From NCBI GenBank assembly GCA_017522015.1, contig JAFXAW010000001.1:1-48717 (forward strand): DNA of 48,717 nucleotides, given 5' to 3'. This DNA is from Oscillospiraceae bacterium (GTDB taxonomy: Bacteria > Bacillota > Clostridia > Oscillospirales > Oscillospiraceae). A program made the translations under genes and the position numbers. Position 1 is the stretch's first letter, and every line of letters starts with the position of its first letter. Below are positions 30,762-40,366 of the stretch, piece by piece. Below the pieces are notes generated by a model. It saw only the letters and a program-made list of their open reading frames with translations, searched no databases and was not told where the DNA came from.

Positions 30762-33065
30762 TCAGATCGCCAGGACTTCAATTTTTCCATCCTTCGCCGT
30801 CAAACCGACACGGCGCACAACGCCGCGCAGCTTGTCGATGATTTCGGAAGCGATGGCGTCCTCCACCTCGCGCTGGATCAGGCGGCGCAGGTTGCGCGCG
30901 CCATAGGTCTCCGAAAAGCTCTTATCCGTGAGGTAATCGACTGCAGCGTCGTCCCAGGAAAGCTCCATGCCCTTTTCGGCCATAACGTCCTTCAGCTCCG
31001 TGAGCATCAGCTCGGCGATGCCGCGGAAATTCTCCCGCGTGAGCTTGTTGAAGCAGACAATCTCGTCCACGCGGTTGATGAACTCCGGCCGCAGGAACTC
31101 GTTGAGCGCCTTAATGGCCTTGTCCCGACCCATCTCGCTCTCCGTCTTGTTAAAGCCCATGCTGCCGCCCTTGAGGTTGCTGCCGGCATTCGTCGTCATG
31201 ATGATGACCGTGTTTTCGAAGTTCACGTTGCGCCCCTGCGCATCCGTGATGTGTCCGTCATCCAAAATCTGCAGCAGGACGTTGAGCACATCGGGGTGCG
31301 CCTTTTCGATCTCGTCAAAGAGCACGACGCTGTAGGGTCTGCGGCGGATTTTCTCCGTGAGCTGTCCCGCCTCGTCATAGCCGACGTAGCCCGGAGGCGA
31401 GCCGATCATCCGGGAAACGGAATGCTTCTCCATAAACTCGGACATATCCAGCCGAATCAGGGATTCCGGCGCGTTGAACAGGTCCTCGGCCAGCCGCTTG
31501 ACCAGCTCCGTCTTGCCCACGCCGGTGCTGCCGACGAAGATGAAGCTGACCGGCTTGCGCTTTGCCTGCAATCCGGCGCGGGAGCGCTTGATCGCCGCGC
31601 ACACGGCGTCCACAGCCTCGTCCTGGCCGACGATATGCGCTTTGAGCCGCTTGTGCAGCTCGGAAAGGCGGACGAATTCATCCTCCCGGATGCTGCTGGC
31701 GGGGATCTTTGTCCAGAGCTCAATGATGCGCGCGAGGTTTTCCACCGTCAGCTCCGGCGCTTTCTCCGCGCGGAGCACCGTCAGCTCATCAAAAAGCTGC
31801 ATATCGCGGCTGCGGATCACCGCCAGACGCTCAAAATCCTCGCTCCCGGCGTCCGCAAGCAGCAGCTCGCGTTCCTTATCCAGATCCGCGCGCTCCTTTT
31901 CGATGCTCTGGATGCGCGCAAGCGCCTTGTTTTTCAGATTCACATCCGAGCAGGCCTCGTCGATCAGGTCAATGGCCTTGTCGGGCAGGAAGCGATCCGT
32001 GATATAGCGCTCGGAGAGCAGCACGGCCTGTCGGCACATCTCGTCCGGGATGCGCACGCCGTGATAATCCTCATAATACTTGCGAATGCCCAAAAGGATT
32101 TCCACGCTGTCGCTGATGGAGGGCTCTGCAATCGTAACGGGCTGGAAGCGACGTTCGAGCGCGCTGTCCTTTTCAATGTGCTTGCGATACTCCGCGAAGG
32201 TTGTCGCGCCGATCACCTGAATCTCGCCGCGGGACAGCGCAGGCTTGAGAATGTTGGCGGCATTCATGCTGCCCTCGGCATCCCCCGCGCCGACAATATT
32301 GTGCACCTCGTCGATCACGAGGATGACATTCCCCTGCTTCCGGACTTCCTCAATGAGTCCCTTCATCCGGCTTTCAAACTGGCCGCGGAACTGCGTGCCG
32401 GCGACGAGCGCCGTCAGGTCAAGCAGATAGACCTCCTTATCCAGCAGCTTATAGGGCACGTCTCCGGCCACGATGCGCTGGGCAAGCCCCTCCGCAATCG
32501 CCGTTTTGCCGACGCCCGGCTCGCCGATCAGGCAGGGATTGTTCTTTTGCCGGCGGTTGAGAATCTGAATCACGCGCTCAAGCTCCTCCGCCCGGCCGAT
32601 CATCCGGTCAAGCTTACCCGCGCGGGCACGGTCGGTCAGATTGATGCAATAATTCTCCAAAAATTTCTTCTTGCCGCCGCGGGAGGGCTCCTTGCGGCCC
32701 TGCTCCTCACCGCCCGGCCCCTTATCCGGACCCGGCGTTCCCTGTCCGGGCGTGCCGCCGCCAAAGAGCCGGTTCAAAAACGGGAATGTGGCCGTCTTGC
32801 CATCCTCATCCCCGTCCTCCTCTCGGTTTTCGATCTCCATCAGACCCTCGGCTCCGCCGAGCGCCTCGAGCATCTCCGAGCTCAGACCGTCCAGCTCCTC
32901 ATCGCTAAGGCCGATCTTGGCGATCACGTCATCCACCGGCTTGATGTGGAGCTCTCTGGCGCACTTCAGGCACAGCCCCTCATTTTTGGATGTGCCGTTT
33001 TCAATTTTCGTAATATAGATGACTGCAATGTTCTTCTTGCAGCGGGCGCAAAGTGTAGGCTGCAT
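30762..33065 (-). CDS. clpE: ClpE-like AAA+ unfoldase with N-terminal zinc finger
   Basis: 767 residues. A zinc finger C6-x2-C9 ... C32-x2-C35 replaces the usual Clp N domain, as in ClpE. AAA-1 has G-E-P-G-V-G-K-T (181-188) and I-L-V-I-D-E; a charged coiled coil spans about 375-435; AAA-2 has G-S-T-G-V-G-K-T (512-519) and V-V-L-F-D-E. A G-F loop follows AAA-2 Walker B, compatible with ClpP docking. It unfolds proteins for ClpP or reactivates aggregates. ATG at 33065 has AAGGAG 7 nt upstream; an ATG at 33071 overlaps the pgsA stop and is too close to that site. A 60-residue acidic/glycine-rich linker (about 75-135) is unusual. No CtsR-type regulator gene is seen. Confidence 0.88.
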   Translation of the reverse strand: MQPTLCARCKKNIAVIYITKIENGTSKNEGLCLKCARELHIKPVDDVIAKIGLSDEELDGLSSEMLEALGGAEGLMEIENREEDGDEDGKTATFPFLNRLFGGGTPGQGTPGPDKGPGGEEQGRKEPSRGGKKKFLENYCINLTDRARAGKLDRMIGRAEELERVIQILNRRQKNNPCLIGEPGVGKTAIAEGLAQRIVAGDVPYKLLDKEVYLLDLTALVAGTQFRGQFESRMKGLIEEVRKQGNVILVIDEVHNIVGAGDAEGSMNAANILKPALSRGEIQVIGATTFAEYRKHIEKDSALERRFQPVTIAEPSISDSVEILLGIRKYYEDYHGVRIPDEMCRQAVLLSERYITDRFLPDKAIDLIDEACSDVNLKNKALARIQSIEKERADLDKERELLLADAGSEDFERLAVIRSRDMQLFDELTVLRAEKAPELTVENLARIIELWTKIPASSIREDEFVRLSELHKRLKAHIVGQDEAVDAVCAAIKRSRAGLQAKRKPVSFIFVGSTGVGKTELVKRLAEDLFNAPESLIRLDMSEFMEKHSVSRMIGSPPGYVGYDEAGQLTEKIRRRPYSVVLFDEIEKAHPDVLNVLLQILDDGHITDAQGRNVNFENTVIIMTTNAGSNLKGGSMGFNKTESEMGRDKAIKALNEFLRPEFINRVDEIVCFNKLTRENFRGIAELMLTELKDVMAEKGMELSWDDAAVDYLTDKSFSETYGARNLRRLIQREVEDAIASEIIDKLRGVVRRVGLTAKDGKIEVLAI

Positions 33066-33067
33066 AT

Positions 33068-33646
33068 TCATACTCCTTGGTCGTCTGCTTCTTTGCTCTG
33101 TTTTTCCTTTATGATTTTGGCAAAGCCGACAATGTAGCTGACAAAGGCCGCCAGCGAAACGAACACCGCCGCGCCGACCATCACAGCGGACAAGCCCCGG
33201 CGCACCTCGATATGGAAGGAATCCAGCACAATGAGCGTCACGCACACGGCGAAAAACAGCACGGTAGCCGTTTTCCCAAAATAGTTCGACGGCGGGATCT
33301 CCACCTTTGCATAGTGATGGATGACAAGTCCGCCGACACCCATAAGGAGCTCCTTGCCGAGGATAATCAGCAGGAACCAGACCGGGATAACCCGGTCGAT
33401 GGTGATGCAGGCGAGCACCGCCATGGTAAGCATCTTATCTCCCAACGGGTCGAGCACTTTGCCGAGATTTGTAATCAAATTATATTTTCTTGCGAGATAG
33501 CCGTCCAGAAAATCCGTGAACGTCGCAACCACATAGATGCCCACGGCGATCAGATGCGAATATGGCTCTCCGGAAAAATAAGCCACAATAAAGGCCGGGA
33601 CAAGACAAAGTCGAATGAGAGACAGAACATTCGGGGTAATCAGCAT
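33068..33646 (-). CDS. pgsA: CDP-diacylglycerol-glycerol-3-phosphate 3-phosphatidyltransferase
   Basis: 192 residues with several transmembrane helices. The CDP-alcohol phosphotransferase signature is complete: D45-x2-D48-G-x2-A-R53-x8-G62-x3-D66-x3-D70. It makes phosphatidylglycerol phosphate from CDP-diacylglycerol, the precursor of phosphatidylglycerol used by LtaS-type enzymes. AGGAG lies 8 nt before ATG. Its stop is within a few bases of the ClpE-like start, so both are in one operon with CvpA and DUF5711 genes. Confidence 0.93.
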   Translation of the reverse strand: MLITPNVLSLIRLCLVPAFIVAYFSGEPYSHLIAVGIYVVATFTDFLDGYLARKYNLITNLGKVLDPLGDKMLTMAVLACITIDRVIPVWFLLIILGKELLMGVGGLVIHHYAKVEIPPSNYFGKTATVLFFAVCVTLIVLDSFHIEVRRGLSAVMVGAAVFVSLAAFVSYIVGFAKIIKEKQSKEADDQGV

Positions 33647-33686
33647 AAGGACTTCTCCTGTTTTTTCTGTAAATTCTAAAGCGCGA

Positions 33687-34415
33687 TTAGATGCCGAGAA
33701 TCCGGGCGAAAAGGTTGGCTTTCATGAGTTTGGAGGCCAGCCAGGTCTCCTCCAGATGTCCCACACCGAACACAATGCCAAGATAGCGCAGGCACCAGGT
33801 GATAAGCAGGCAGAACACAATTCCCCGGACTACGCCCAGGCAGGCGCCACCCACATCATCGACAATATCCAGATTCGGCAGTTTGAAGCTCAGGTTTGTA
33901 ATATTCCCGATTACGGTCAGCGCAATCAGAATCAGCAAAAACGCCAGAATCAGACACGCAACGCGGCTCGCCCGCTGACAGAAAACTTCCGACAGGGAAT
34001 ACAGCATATCCCGATCGCTGTCCTGTTGATGCAGGATGGCCTCCTCGCTCAACTGCTCCGCTACATCCGCGGAAAGTCCAAAGCGCCGATAGGCCTCAAG
34101 GCCGATCTCCTTTGCCAGTTCCGGCTCCTGCTCGAGAATATCCGCAAGCGAATAGCCCTCATCGTCATAGCCAAGCACGGTAAGGACACCGTCTTCTTCG
34201 TTCGTCAGCGTTGTTTCCATATATCCGCTGACAAAAGGCCGCATTACCGGCACGATCTCATAAGAAAAGGTTTTCGCCAGCAGATTCGAGGCCAAAAGCG
34301 ACACGATGATGACCAGAATTCCGCCAACACCCATGATGAGGCCCTTTTTATAGCCGCACCATCCGCAGAACAGAATGATCGCAATCAACACGATGTCAAT
34401 AATGATCTTTGGCAT
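33687..34415 (-). CDS. CvpA-family membrane protein
   Basis: 242 residues. About four transmembrane helices are arranged as two at the N-terminus and two at the C-terminus, separated by a long polar, acidic loop (about 70-145). The N-terminal G-Y-K-K-G-L-I-M-G-V-G-G is the CvpA-like motif. Relatives affect colicin V production and envelope or stress phenotypes; the mechanism is unresolved. GAGGGGG (34423-34429) lies 7 nt before ATG. 40 nt separate it from pgsA. Confidence 0.85.
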   Translation of the reverse strand: MPKIIIDIVLIAIILFCGWCGYKKGLIMGVGGILVIIVSLLASNLLAKTFSYEIVPVMRPFVSGYMETTLTNEEDGVLTVLGYDDEGYSLADILEQEPELAKEIGLEAYRRFGLSADVAEQLSEEAILHQQDSDRDMLYSLSEVFCQRASRVACLILAFLLILIALTVIGNITNLSFKLPNLDIVDDVGGACLGVVRGIVFCLLITWCLRYLGIVFGVGHLEETWLASKLMKANLFARILGI

Positions 34416-34449
34416 ACTTTTTCCCCCTCGTCCTCTTCAATCCGAAAAG

Positions 34450-35589
34450 TCAGTACAATCCGATCAATTCCGCTGCGTATGCGCCAAGGAGCAGACATTT
34501 GCCGTCCTTGCGCAGCAGCGCTTTCTTAACACCAAGGATCTTCTCCGTGCTGCCGAGCGGCGTGAGCTGATCCGTCAAAAGTTCCAGTTTGTCCGCGCAA
34601 AGCGCCAGCACCCTGTCACCGGACACATGGAGAGAATATATCTCCTGCTGCATCTCGGTGCTGCCCCGCTCTCTGCCGTCCGACGCCACAGTCACAAGCA
34701 GACTGTTACCGCCCGAGCGATAGTCACCCAGCAGCAAGGCTGCACAGCTTCCAAGGTCATAGTCCAGCAGGTAGCGTCCCTGATAGTTATATTCAGCCAG
34801 CGCTTCCGCCTTCTCATTCGTGAAAATGAGCCGCTCCTCCGAGAGCAGGCATACATGCTCCCTGTCCATCCAGTGCAGATCCCAGAACAGCTCGCCCTCG
34901 GCGACAAAGGTTCCGATGGGCTGCTCCTTACCAAGCGAAAACACCGTGAGCTTCCCGCCCGAGCTGTCCACACTCAGCGCCGCAAGCATCTCATCATTCG
35001 GCGCAAGCTCGGCCGCAATCACATAGGCTGAGCCGGAGTGCCAGACAAAGATGCGCCGGAGCTCGCTGTCATAAACGGTCACAGCGGCCTTGTAGCCGGT
35101 CTCCTCCGTCACAACGGCGAGATAGCCGCTGGCGTTTATGCGCGCAGATAGGATCCTGTCCGTCGTTTTAAGGCTCTTCGCCGTCCCATTCACGTCCAGC
35201 ACGCGCAGTTCCTGCCCCTGTGCATCGTAGACGACACACCGGTTCTCCGCCACCGAGACGGCGGGCGCATCCATGGAGAGCACCTCGCGCGCGATGGTGC
35301 GTCCCTTCGCGTCAAGCAGCTGATAGCCTGTGGACGACACAACAGCAAGGTTATTGCCGAACGCGGCAAAGCTCTGCATCGAGCCGCTCTCATAGGTGAA
35401 GGGCTCCGACTCGATCTCCTGCTCCTCGTCGCCGGAATCAGCAAAGGTCTGATTCAGGCCCGAAGGCGTCAGCTTATCCCGGTACAGCAAAGCCGTGATC
35501 GCGCAGATCACAAGCAGCACCGCGATCACCGCAAACAGGACCGTGCGGGCAATTCCGTGTTTTTTGTTCTTTTTCTTTCGCCGCTCCAT
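34450..35589 (-). CDS. DUF5711 membrane-anchored beta-propeller-like protein
   Basis: 379 residues. A basic N-terminus, one membrane helix (about 14-35) and an extracytoplasmic domain made of repeated short beta strands fit a WD40/PQQ-like propeller of the DUF5711 family. No catalytic motif is seen, so a scaffold or sensor role at the envelope is likely. The start at 35589 was chosen for GGGAG upstream; the frame is open further but rich in shadow-like sequence. 34 nt separate it from cvpA. Confidence 0.8.
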   Translation of the reverse strand: MERRKKKNKKHGIARTVLFAVIAVLLVICAITALLYRDKLTPSGLNQTFADSGDEEQEIESEPFTYESGSMQSFAAFGNNLAVVSSTGYQLLDAKGRTIAREVLSMDAPAVSVAENRCVVYDAQGQELRVLDVNGTAKSLKTTDRILSARINASGYLAVVTEETGYKAAVTVYDSELRRIFVWHSGSAYVIAAELAPNDEMLAALSVDSSGGKLTVFSLGKEQPIGTFVAEGELFWDLHWMDREHVCLLSEERLIFTNEKAEALAEYNYQGRYLLDYDLGSCAALLLGDYRSGGNSLLVTVASDGRERGSTEMQQEIYSLHVSGDRVLALCADKLELLTDQLTPLGSTEKILGVKKALLRKDGKCLLLGAYAAELIGLY

Positions 35590-35698
35590 TCCCGTTTCTC
35601 CCGCGCCCTGATGCGCACATTCCGCGCACAGGCGCTTCCTCCCGCGTGAAGCTTTACACAATAATGTATCACATTTGAAGCAAAAGTGGAATGCTTTT

Positions 35699-36463
35699 TC
35701 AGCGCTTCATCATTTCGCCGACTTCGCCCGGATACCAGAGCCGCGTCATCGCCAGCCCCTGCGGCGGCATGGTCGGCCCCGTGAGTCGGCGGTCGCCCTT
35801 TTCCAAAAGCGCCGGAATCTCCTCCGGACTGATCTTGCCGTGCGCGGCATAGACCATCGTCCCGACGATGGCGCGCGCCATATTGTACAGAAAACCGTCC
35901 GCACAAACGCGGATGGTAATAAGCCCGTCTTCCAGCGCCGTATCGCACCACTTGACGGTGCGCACAGTCGTCTTCGTTTCCGTGCCGACGCTGCGCACAG
36001 CGGCAAAATCGTGCGTCCCGACGAAAGCCTCGCCCGCTGCACGCATGCGCTCAAGATCCAGCGGCGCAGGATAGAAGCAGACACGTCCCGCCAGAAACGG
36101 ATCGCGGATGCGGGTGTTGAGAATGCGGTAAGTATATTCCTTCTGAATGCAGGAGCGGATGGCGCAGAACTCCTCCGGCGCCGGGCAGGCATCCTGCACA
36201 ACGATGTTCACCGGCAGCAGCGTATTCACCGCCAGCGGCAGCCGTTCCAGCGGAACACGGCAGTCCGATTGGAAATTGACGCAATAGCGCTCGGCGTGCA
36301 CACCGGCATCCGTCCTGCCGCAGCCTGTGACCTTGACCGGATGGCCGCAGACGCGCGTGAGCGCGTTTTCCAGCGTTTCCTGCACGGTTGGGAGGTTTTT
36401 CTGCTTCTGCCAGCCGTGATAGGCGGCCCCGTCATACCGGATCCGAAGCGCGATGTTTTTCAT
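35699..36463 (-). CDS. truA: tRNA pseudouridine(38-40) synthase
   Basis: 254 residues. The catalytic aspartate D52 lies in G-R-T-D-A-G-V-H-A, the TruA signature. It isomerises U38-U40 in tRNA anticodon arms. GGGAGG lies 8 nt before ATG 36463; an in-frame GTG at 36472 overlaps it. It follows ecfT by 36 nt, the conserved ecfA-ecfT-truA order of Firmicutes. Confidence 0.95.
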   Translation of the reverse strand: MKNIALRIRYDGAAYHGWQKQKNLPTVQETLENALTRVCGHPVKVTGCGRTDAGVHAERYCVNFQSDCRVPLERLPLAVNTLLPVNIVVQDACPAPEEFCAIRSCIQKEYTYRILNTRIRDPFLAGRVCFYPAPLDLERMRAAGEAFVGTHDFAAVRSVGTETKTTVRTVKWCDTALEDGLITIRVCADGFLYNMARAIVGTMVYAAHGKISPEEIPALLEKGDRRLTGPTMPPQGLAMTRLWYPGEVGEMMKR

Positions 36464-36499
36464 AACGGCCACCTCCCCAAAGCTGTTTTCGATCTTATC

Positions 36500-37303
36500 T
36501 TACAGCCCGAAGCTGCGCAGCACGATCATTCCCGCAAGCAGCACAACGCCGAGCAGCAGCACGACACCGTCGCGCGTGTGCAGCGTCAGCACTTTCATGC
36601 GCGTGCGTCCCTCGCCGCCGTGGTAGCAGCGGCACTCCATCGCGACCGCCAGCTCGTCCGCACGCCGGGAGGCCGAAACAAACAGCGGCACCAGCAGAGG
36701 CAGCAGCGCTTTTGCCTTCTCCGTAAACTTGCCCGTGTCAAAATTCGCGCCGCGCGCCTTCTGCGCGGACATGATCTTATCCGTCTCCTCCACCAGCGTG
36801 GGGATAAAGCGCAGGGCGATGCTCATCATCATTGCCAGCTCATGCACGGGCAGATGAATCTTTTTCAGCGGCGAAAGCAGGCTTTCCATCCCGTCCGTCA
36901 GCGCGAGCGGGCTGGTCGTATAGGTCAGCAGGAATGTGCCCGTGATCAGCAGCGAGATGCGCAGCAGCATCTGGCAGGCACGGATGACGCCCTGCATCGT
37001 AATCTTGAAAACCCAGAACTGCACGAGCACGTCGCCCTCTGTGTAAAACAGGTTCACAAACGCCGTAATCACAAAAATCAGGATCAGCGGCTTGAGGTTG
37101 CGCAGCACCGTTTTCAGCTTGATGCGGGAGATCGCAACGCAGGCGATCACCACCGCGGTCATAAGCCCGTAGGAAACATAGCTTTTGGCAAGAAACAGCG
37201 CCACGATAAACAGCAGCACAACAATCAGCTTGCTGCGCGGGTCGAGCCGGTGCGCGATCGTATTGCCGGGAAAGTACTGTCCAAGCGTAATATCCCGAAT
37301 CAT
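36500..37303 (-). CDS. ecfT: ECF transporter transmembrane subunit EcfT
   Basis: 267 residues with about six hydrophobic helices. The two coupling motifs typical of EcfT appear as A-R-G and R-x-x-E-L-A-x-A-M-E-C-R-C-Y in the C-terminal half. It connects the ATPase to exchangeable vitamin-binding S components, none of which is encoded nearby apart from the distant Gx protein. The ATG overlaps the stop of the ATPase gene by four bases (ATGA). Confidence 0.93.
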   Translation of the reverse strand: MIRDITLGQYFPGNTIAHRLDPRSKLIVVLLFIVALFLAKSYVSYGLMTAVVIACVAISRIKLKTVLRNLKPLILIFVITAFVNLFYTEGDVLVQFWVFKITMQGVIRACQMLLRISLLITGTFLLTYTTSPLALTDGMESLLSPLKKIHLPVHELAMMMSIALRFIPTLVEETDKIMSAQKARGANFDTGKFTEKAKALLPLLVPLFVSASRRADELAVAMECRCYHGGEGRTRMKVLTLHTRDGVVLLLGVVLLAGMIVLRSFGL

Positions 37304-39048
37304 TGCGCAGCCCCTCCCTTCAAGGTGAGAATGCACTCGAGCAGCCGCTCTGTCGTGTAGATATTCTCCGGCAGCGGAAGGCCGAGTTCACGCAGCCGCG
37401 CGGCAAGGCGTGCGCTCTCCGGCACGGCCAGACCCATTTCCTCCAATTCCGGCGCGTGGGCAAAAATCTCATCCGGCACGCCTTCCATCACCATATGCGA
37501 ACGGTTCATCACGACCAGCCGGTCGGCAATGCGCGAGATGTCCTCCATACTGTGCGTGACAATGAGCACCGTGGCCTTCGTCTGCCGGTGGTACTCCATA
37601 ATATTCTCCAGAATGCTCGCACAGCCCTGCGGGTCAAGCCCCGCGGTCGGCTCGTCCAGCACCAGAACATCCGGACGCATGGCAATCACTCCCGCGATGG
37701 CAACGCGACGTTTCTGTCCGCCGGAGAGCTCCAGCGGTGAACGCTCAAAAAGATCTTCCGTAACGCCTGTAAAGCGCGCGGCCTCACGCACCCGCTCGTC
37801 AATCTCCGTCTCGGACAGACCCATGTTTTTCGGGCCGAAGGCGATATCACGGAAAACCGTCTCCTCAAAGAGCTGATACTCCGGATACTGGAACACAAGC
37901 CCGACGCGAAAACGCGCCTGGCGCAGCAGCGCCTTGGATGCGTGTATATCCTGTCCGTCGAGCAGGATGCTGCCCTCCGTCGGCTTCAGCAGGCCGTTGA
38001 GGTGCTGAATCAGCGTGGATTTGCCGCTTCCCGTATGCCCGATCAGGCCGATGATCTGACTCGTGCCGAGTGTGAGGTTGATGTTCTCAACGGCAACTTT
38101 TTCAAAAGGCGTTCCCACGCTGTAGCAGTGGGAAAGTCCGCGGATTTCCAGCGCGGTCGCGCTCTCCGCCCGGTCCTCTTCGGCTTTGGTCTGCAGCGGC
38201 ACATCCGGCAGATTCTCCGGCAGCGCGGACGCGATGACCTGGGCACATTCCTCCGTACGCAGCGCCTCCAGCGGCAGATTCCAGCCCTTTTGATTCAGCG
38301 CATAGAGCAGCGCGGTCGTTTCCGGCGTGGTCAGGCGCTCCTGCCGGAGCAGCTCCACCTGCGAAAACACCGTCTCCGGCTTTCCGTCTGCGACAAGATG
38401 CCCGTCAGACATGACGATCAGGCGGTCGGCATCCACGCACTCGTTCATATGGTGCGTAATCAGCACGACCGTGATGCCCTTTTCGCGGCAAAGTCTATGG
38501 GCGGTGGAGATGATCTCCGCACGCCCGGCGGGATCGAGCATGGCAGTCGGCTCATCGAGCACGATGCAATCCGGCTGCATGGCGATCACACCCGCGATGG
38601 CAACGCGCTGCTTCTGTCCGCCGGAGAGCAGATGGGGCGCGTGCATGCGGAATTCATACATACCGACAGCCTTGAGCGCTTCGTCCACGCGCACACGGAT
38701 TTCCTCTGAAGGCACGCCCAGATTCTCCGGCGCGAAAGCGACGTCATCCTCCACGACGTTGGCAACGATCTGGTTATCCGGATTCTGGAAGACCATGCCG
38801 ACCGTGCGGCGCACATTCAGGATGTTCGCCTCGTTCGCCGTGTCCAGACCGTTTACAAGAACCTGTCCCTCCGTCGGGATAAGCAGACCGTTCATCAGCT
38901 TGGCCAGCGTGGATTTTCCGCTGCCGTTGTGGCCGAGCACGGCCACAAAGCTTCCGCGCTCAATCTCCAGACTCAGCCCGGACAGCGCCGTCTGCTCGGC
39001 TTCCGGGTATTGAAATGTGCAGTTTTTGATCTCTATGATCGACGACAT
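37300..39048 (-). CDS. ecfA: fused EcfA1-EcfA2 energy-coupling ATPase
   Basis: 582 residues, two complete ABC ATPases in one chain. Walker A motifs are G-H-N-G-S-G-K-S (39-46) and G-H-T-G-S-G-K-S in the second half; signatures are L-L-S-G-G-Q-K-Q-R and E-L-S-G-G-Q-K-R-R; Walker B regions read L-D-E-P-T-A-M-L-D and L-D-E-P-T-A-G-L-D. An 80-residue linker joins the halves. Most Firmicutes encode the two ATPases as separate genes, so this is a natural fusion giving a fixed 1:1 ratio. GGAG lies 6 nt before ATG. It powers vitamin uptake with EcfT. Confidence 0.94.
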   Translation of the reverse strand: MSSIIEIKNCTFQYPEAEQTALSGLSLEIERGSFVAVLGHNGSGKSTLAKLMNGLLIPTEGQVLVNGLDTANEANILNVRRTVGMVFQNPDNQIVANVVEDDVAFAPENLGVPSEEIRVRVDEALKAVGMYEFRMHAPHLLSGGQKQRVAIAGVIAMQPDCIVLDEPTAMLDPAGRAEIISTAHRLCREKGITVVLITHHMNECVDADRLIVMSDGHLVADGKPETVFSQVELLRQERLTTPETTALLYALNQKGWNLPLEALRTEECAQVIASALPENLPDVPLQTKAEEDRAESATALEIRGLSHCYSVGTPFEKVAVENINLTLGTSQIIGLIGHTGSGKSTLIQHLNGLLKPTEGSILLDGQDIHASKALLRQARFRVGLVFQYPEYQLFEETVFRDIAFGPKNMGLSETEIDERVREAARFTGVTEDLFERSPLELSGGQKRRVAIAGVIAMRPDVLVLDEPTAGLDPQGCASILENIMEYHRQTKATVLIVTHSMEDISRIADRLVVMNRSHMVMEGVPDEIFAHAPELEEMGLAVPESARLAARLRELGLPLPENIYTTERLLECILTLKGGAAQ

Positions 39049-39111
39049 TACGTTCTCCGATAAAGATATTTCTTTAGATGTAAAATGTGAATCGGTTCTT
39101 CCCGCTGCGCC

Positions 39112-39972
39112 TTAGTATTCCCAGCGGCACGCCGCGCCGCAGGGCAGCGCCAAACCGCTTGATGTGACCGGCAAGCCAAGTTCCTGCGCCTCGGCATGTC
39201 CGCCAAAGCGTTTCCCGAACACGCTGCCGGCAATATAGGTCAGCGTTGAGGCGGAAAGCCCCGTTGTATACGAATTGATGAGCACAAACAGCGGCGTATC
39301 CGAGAGCACGCGGCTTGTCAGCTCCACGAAGGGGTAGAGCTTCTGCTCGATTTTCCAGATCTCACCGTCCGGCCCGCGTCCATAGCTGGGCGGGTCCATG
39401 ATAATGGCATCATAGCGTTTGCCGCGGCGGATCTCCCGCTCCACAAATTTTGCGCAGTCATCCACGATCCACCGGACTTCACGATCCGCGACGCCGGAGG
39501 CCGCAGCATTCTCCTTTGCCCAGGCCACCATGCCCTTTGCCGCATCCACATGGCAGACGCTCGCCCCGGCGGCAAGCGCCGCAACGGTCGCCGCACCCGT
39601 GTAGGCAAACAGATTCAGCACGCGCACCGGGCGGGAAGCTGCGCGGATCTTTTCTGCCGCCCAATCCCAGTTCACGGCCTGCTCCGGGAAGAGCCCCGTA
39701 TGCTTGAAATTCATGGGTTTGACGCGGAAGGTCAGCTCTTTATACCGCACCTCCCAGGACGCCGGAAGCCGGTTTCTGTCCCACGCGCCGCCGCCGGTTT
39801 CGCTCCTTCTGTAGCGCGCGTCCGGCTTTTTCCACGCGGGATGCGTCCGCTGCGTCTGCCAGATTGCCTGGGGATCCGGGCGGACAAGCGTATAGTTCCC
39901 CCAGCGCTCCAATTTTTCGCCGCCGCTGCAATCGAGCAGCTCATAATCTTTCCATCCGTCAGCCAGCCACAT
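39112..39972 (-). CDS. RlmI/RlmK-like class I SAM-dependent methyltransferase
   Basis: 286 residues. N-L-F-A-Y-T-G-A is the SAM-binding motif I and D-P-P-S-Y-G is motif IV of the RlmI-type 23S rRNA cytosine methyltransferases. The N-terminal part (D-Y-E-L-L-D-C-S-G-G-E-K-L-E-R-W) is typical of the Clostridia subgroup and lacks a clear PUA domain. The exact target base is not determined. The longer frame up to 40176 overlaps the promoter, so the ATG at 39972 with AAGGAG 12 nt upstream was chosen. It is the promoter-proximal gene of the ecf-truA operon. Confidence 0.85.
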   Translation of the reverse strand: MWLADGWKDYELLDCSGGEKLERWGNYTLVRPDPQAIWQTQRTHPAWKKPDARYRRSETGGGAWDRNRLPASWEVRYKELTFRVKPMNFKHTGLFPEQAVNWDWAAEKIRAASRPVRVLNLFAYTGAATVAALAAGASVCHVDAAKGMVAWAKENAAASGVADREVRWIVDDCAKFVEREIRRGKRYDAIIMDPPSYGRGPDGEIWKIEQKLYPFVELTSRVLSDTPLFVLINSYTTGLSASTLTYIAGSVFGKRFGGHAEAQELGLPVTSSGLALPCGAACRWEY

Positions 39973-40039
39973 CGTGCGCAAAATCTCCTTCGCAGAGTCC
40001 CCCGGTATCCGGGGGCTACTCAAATCGCTGTAATCTTGG

Positions 40040-40068
40040 ATTATAGCACACCTTTTATAAAAGGTCAA
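40040..40068 (-). promoter_or_regulatory. promoter of the methyltransferase-ecf-truA operon
   Basis: Minus strand: -35 TTGACC (40068-40063), 17-bp spacer, consensus -10 TATAAT (40045-40040). A hairpin at 39995-40021 (CCCCCGG-tat-CCGGGGG with a flanking GAGT/ACTC) lies in the leader before the ribosome binding site. Confidence 0.85.
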
Positions 40069-40249
40069 TTCAAACGTACATCCCGGGCAACAGAATCCCG
40101 CATAAGATCTGCCCGAAATGTGAATCTTATGGATAGTCAGCGCTTTCAGAATCTTCTTTCCTTCATTTTTGTTCAAAGCATTTTTCCCGGGAATGGCGGC
40201 ACGGACTTGACGCCGTGTCGAAAAATGCCGCTTCCGGACAAAATAAGGC

Positions 40250-40278
40250 TTGCATAATGCCGCGCTTGTCCTTATAAT
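40250..40278 (+). promoter_or_regulatory. promoter upstream of the SGNH lipoprotein gene
   Basis: -35 TTGCAT (40250-40255), 17-bp spacer, consensus -10 TATAAT (40273-40278). The expected transcription start is near 40285. Confidence 0.75.
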
Positions 40279-40290
40279 GATTTTATTCGG

Positions 40291-40315
40291 GCTATGGCTC
40301 CCATAGCTCTTTTTT
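40291..40315 (+). terminator. terminator-like hairpin directly after the promoter
   Basis: GCTATGG (40291-40297), loop ctc, CCATAGC (40301-40307), then TCTTTTTT. It begins within about 6-10 nt of the predicted transcript start, so it could act as an attenuator of the SGNH gene. Confidence 0.7.
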
Positions 40316-40366
40316 CAGATCAAAGGAAAGGGGAAGGGCGTATACACCGCCCGTTGATTATAGACT

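Noticed and set aside
30564-33137. 857-codon plus-strand frame opposite the ClpE-like gene
   Set aside because: Shadow of a well-supported AAA+ gene; no recognisable protein motifs or start signals.
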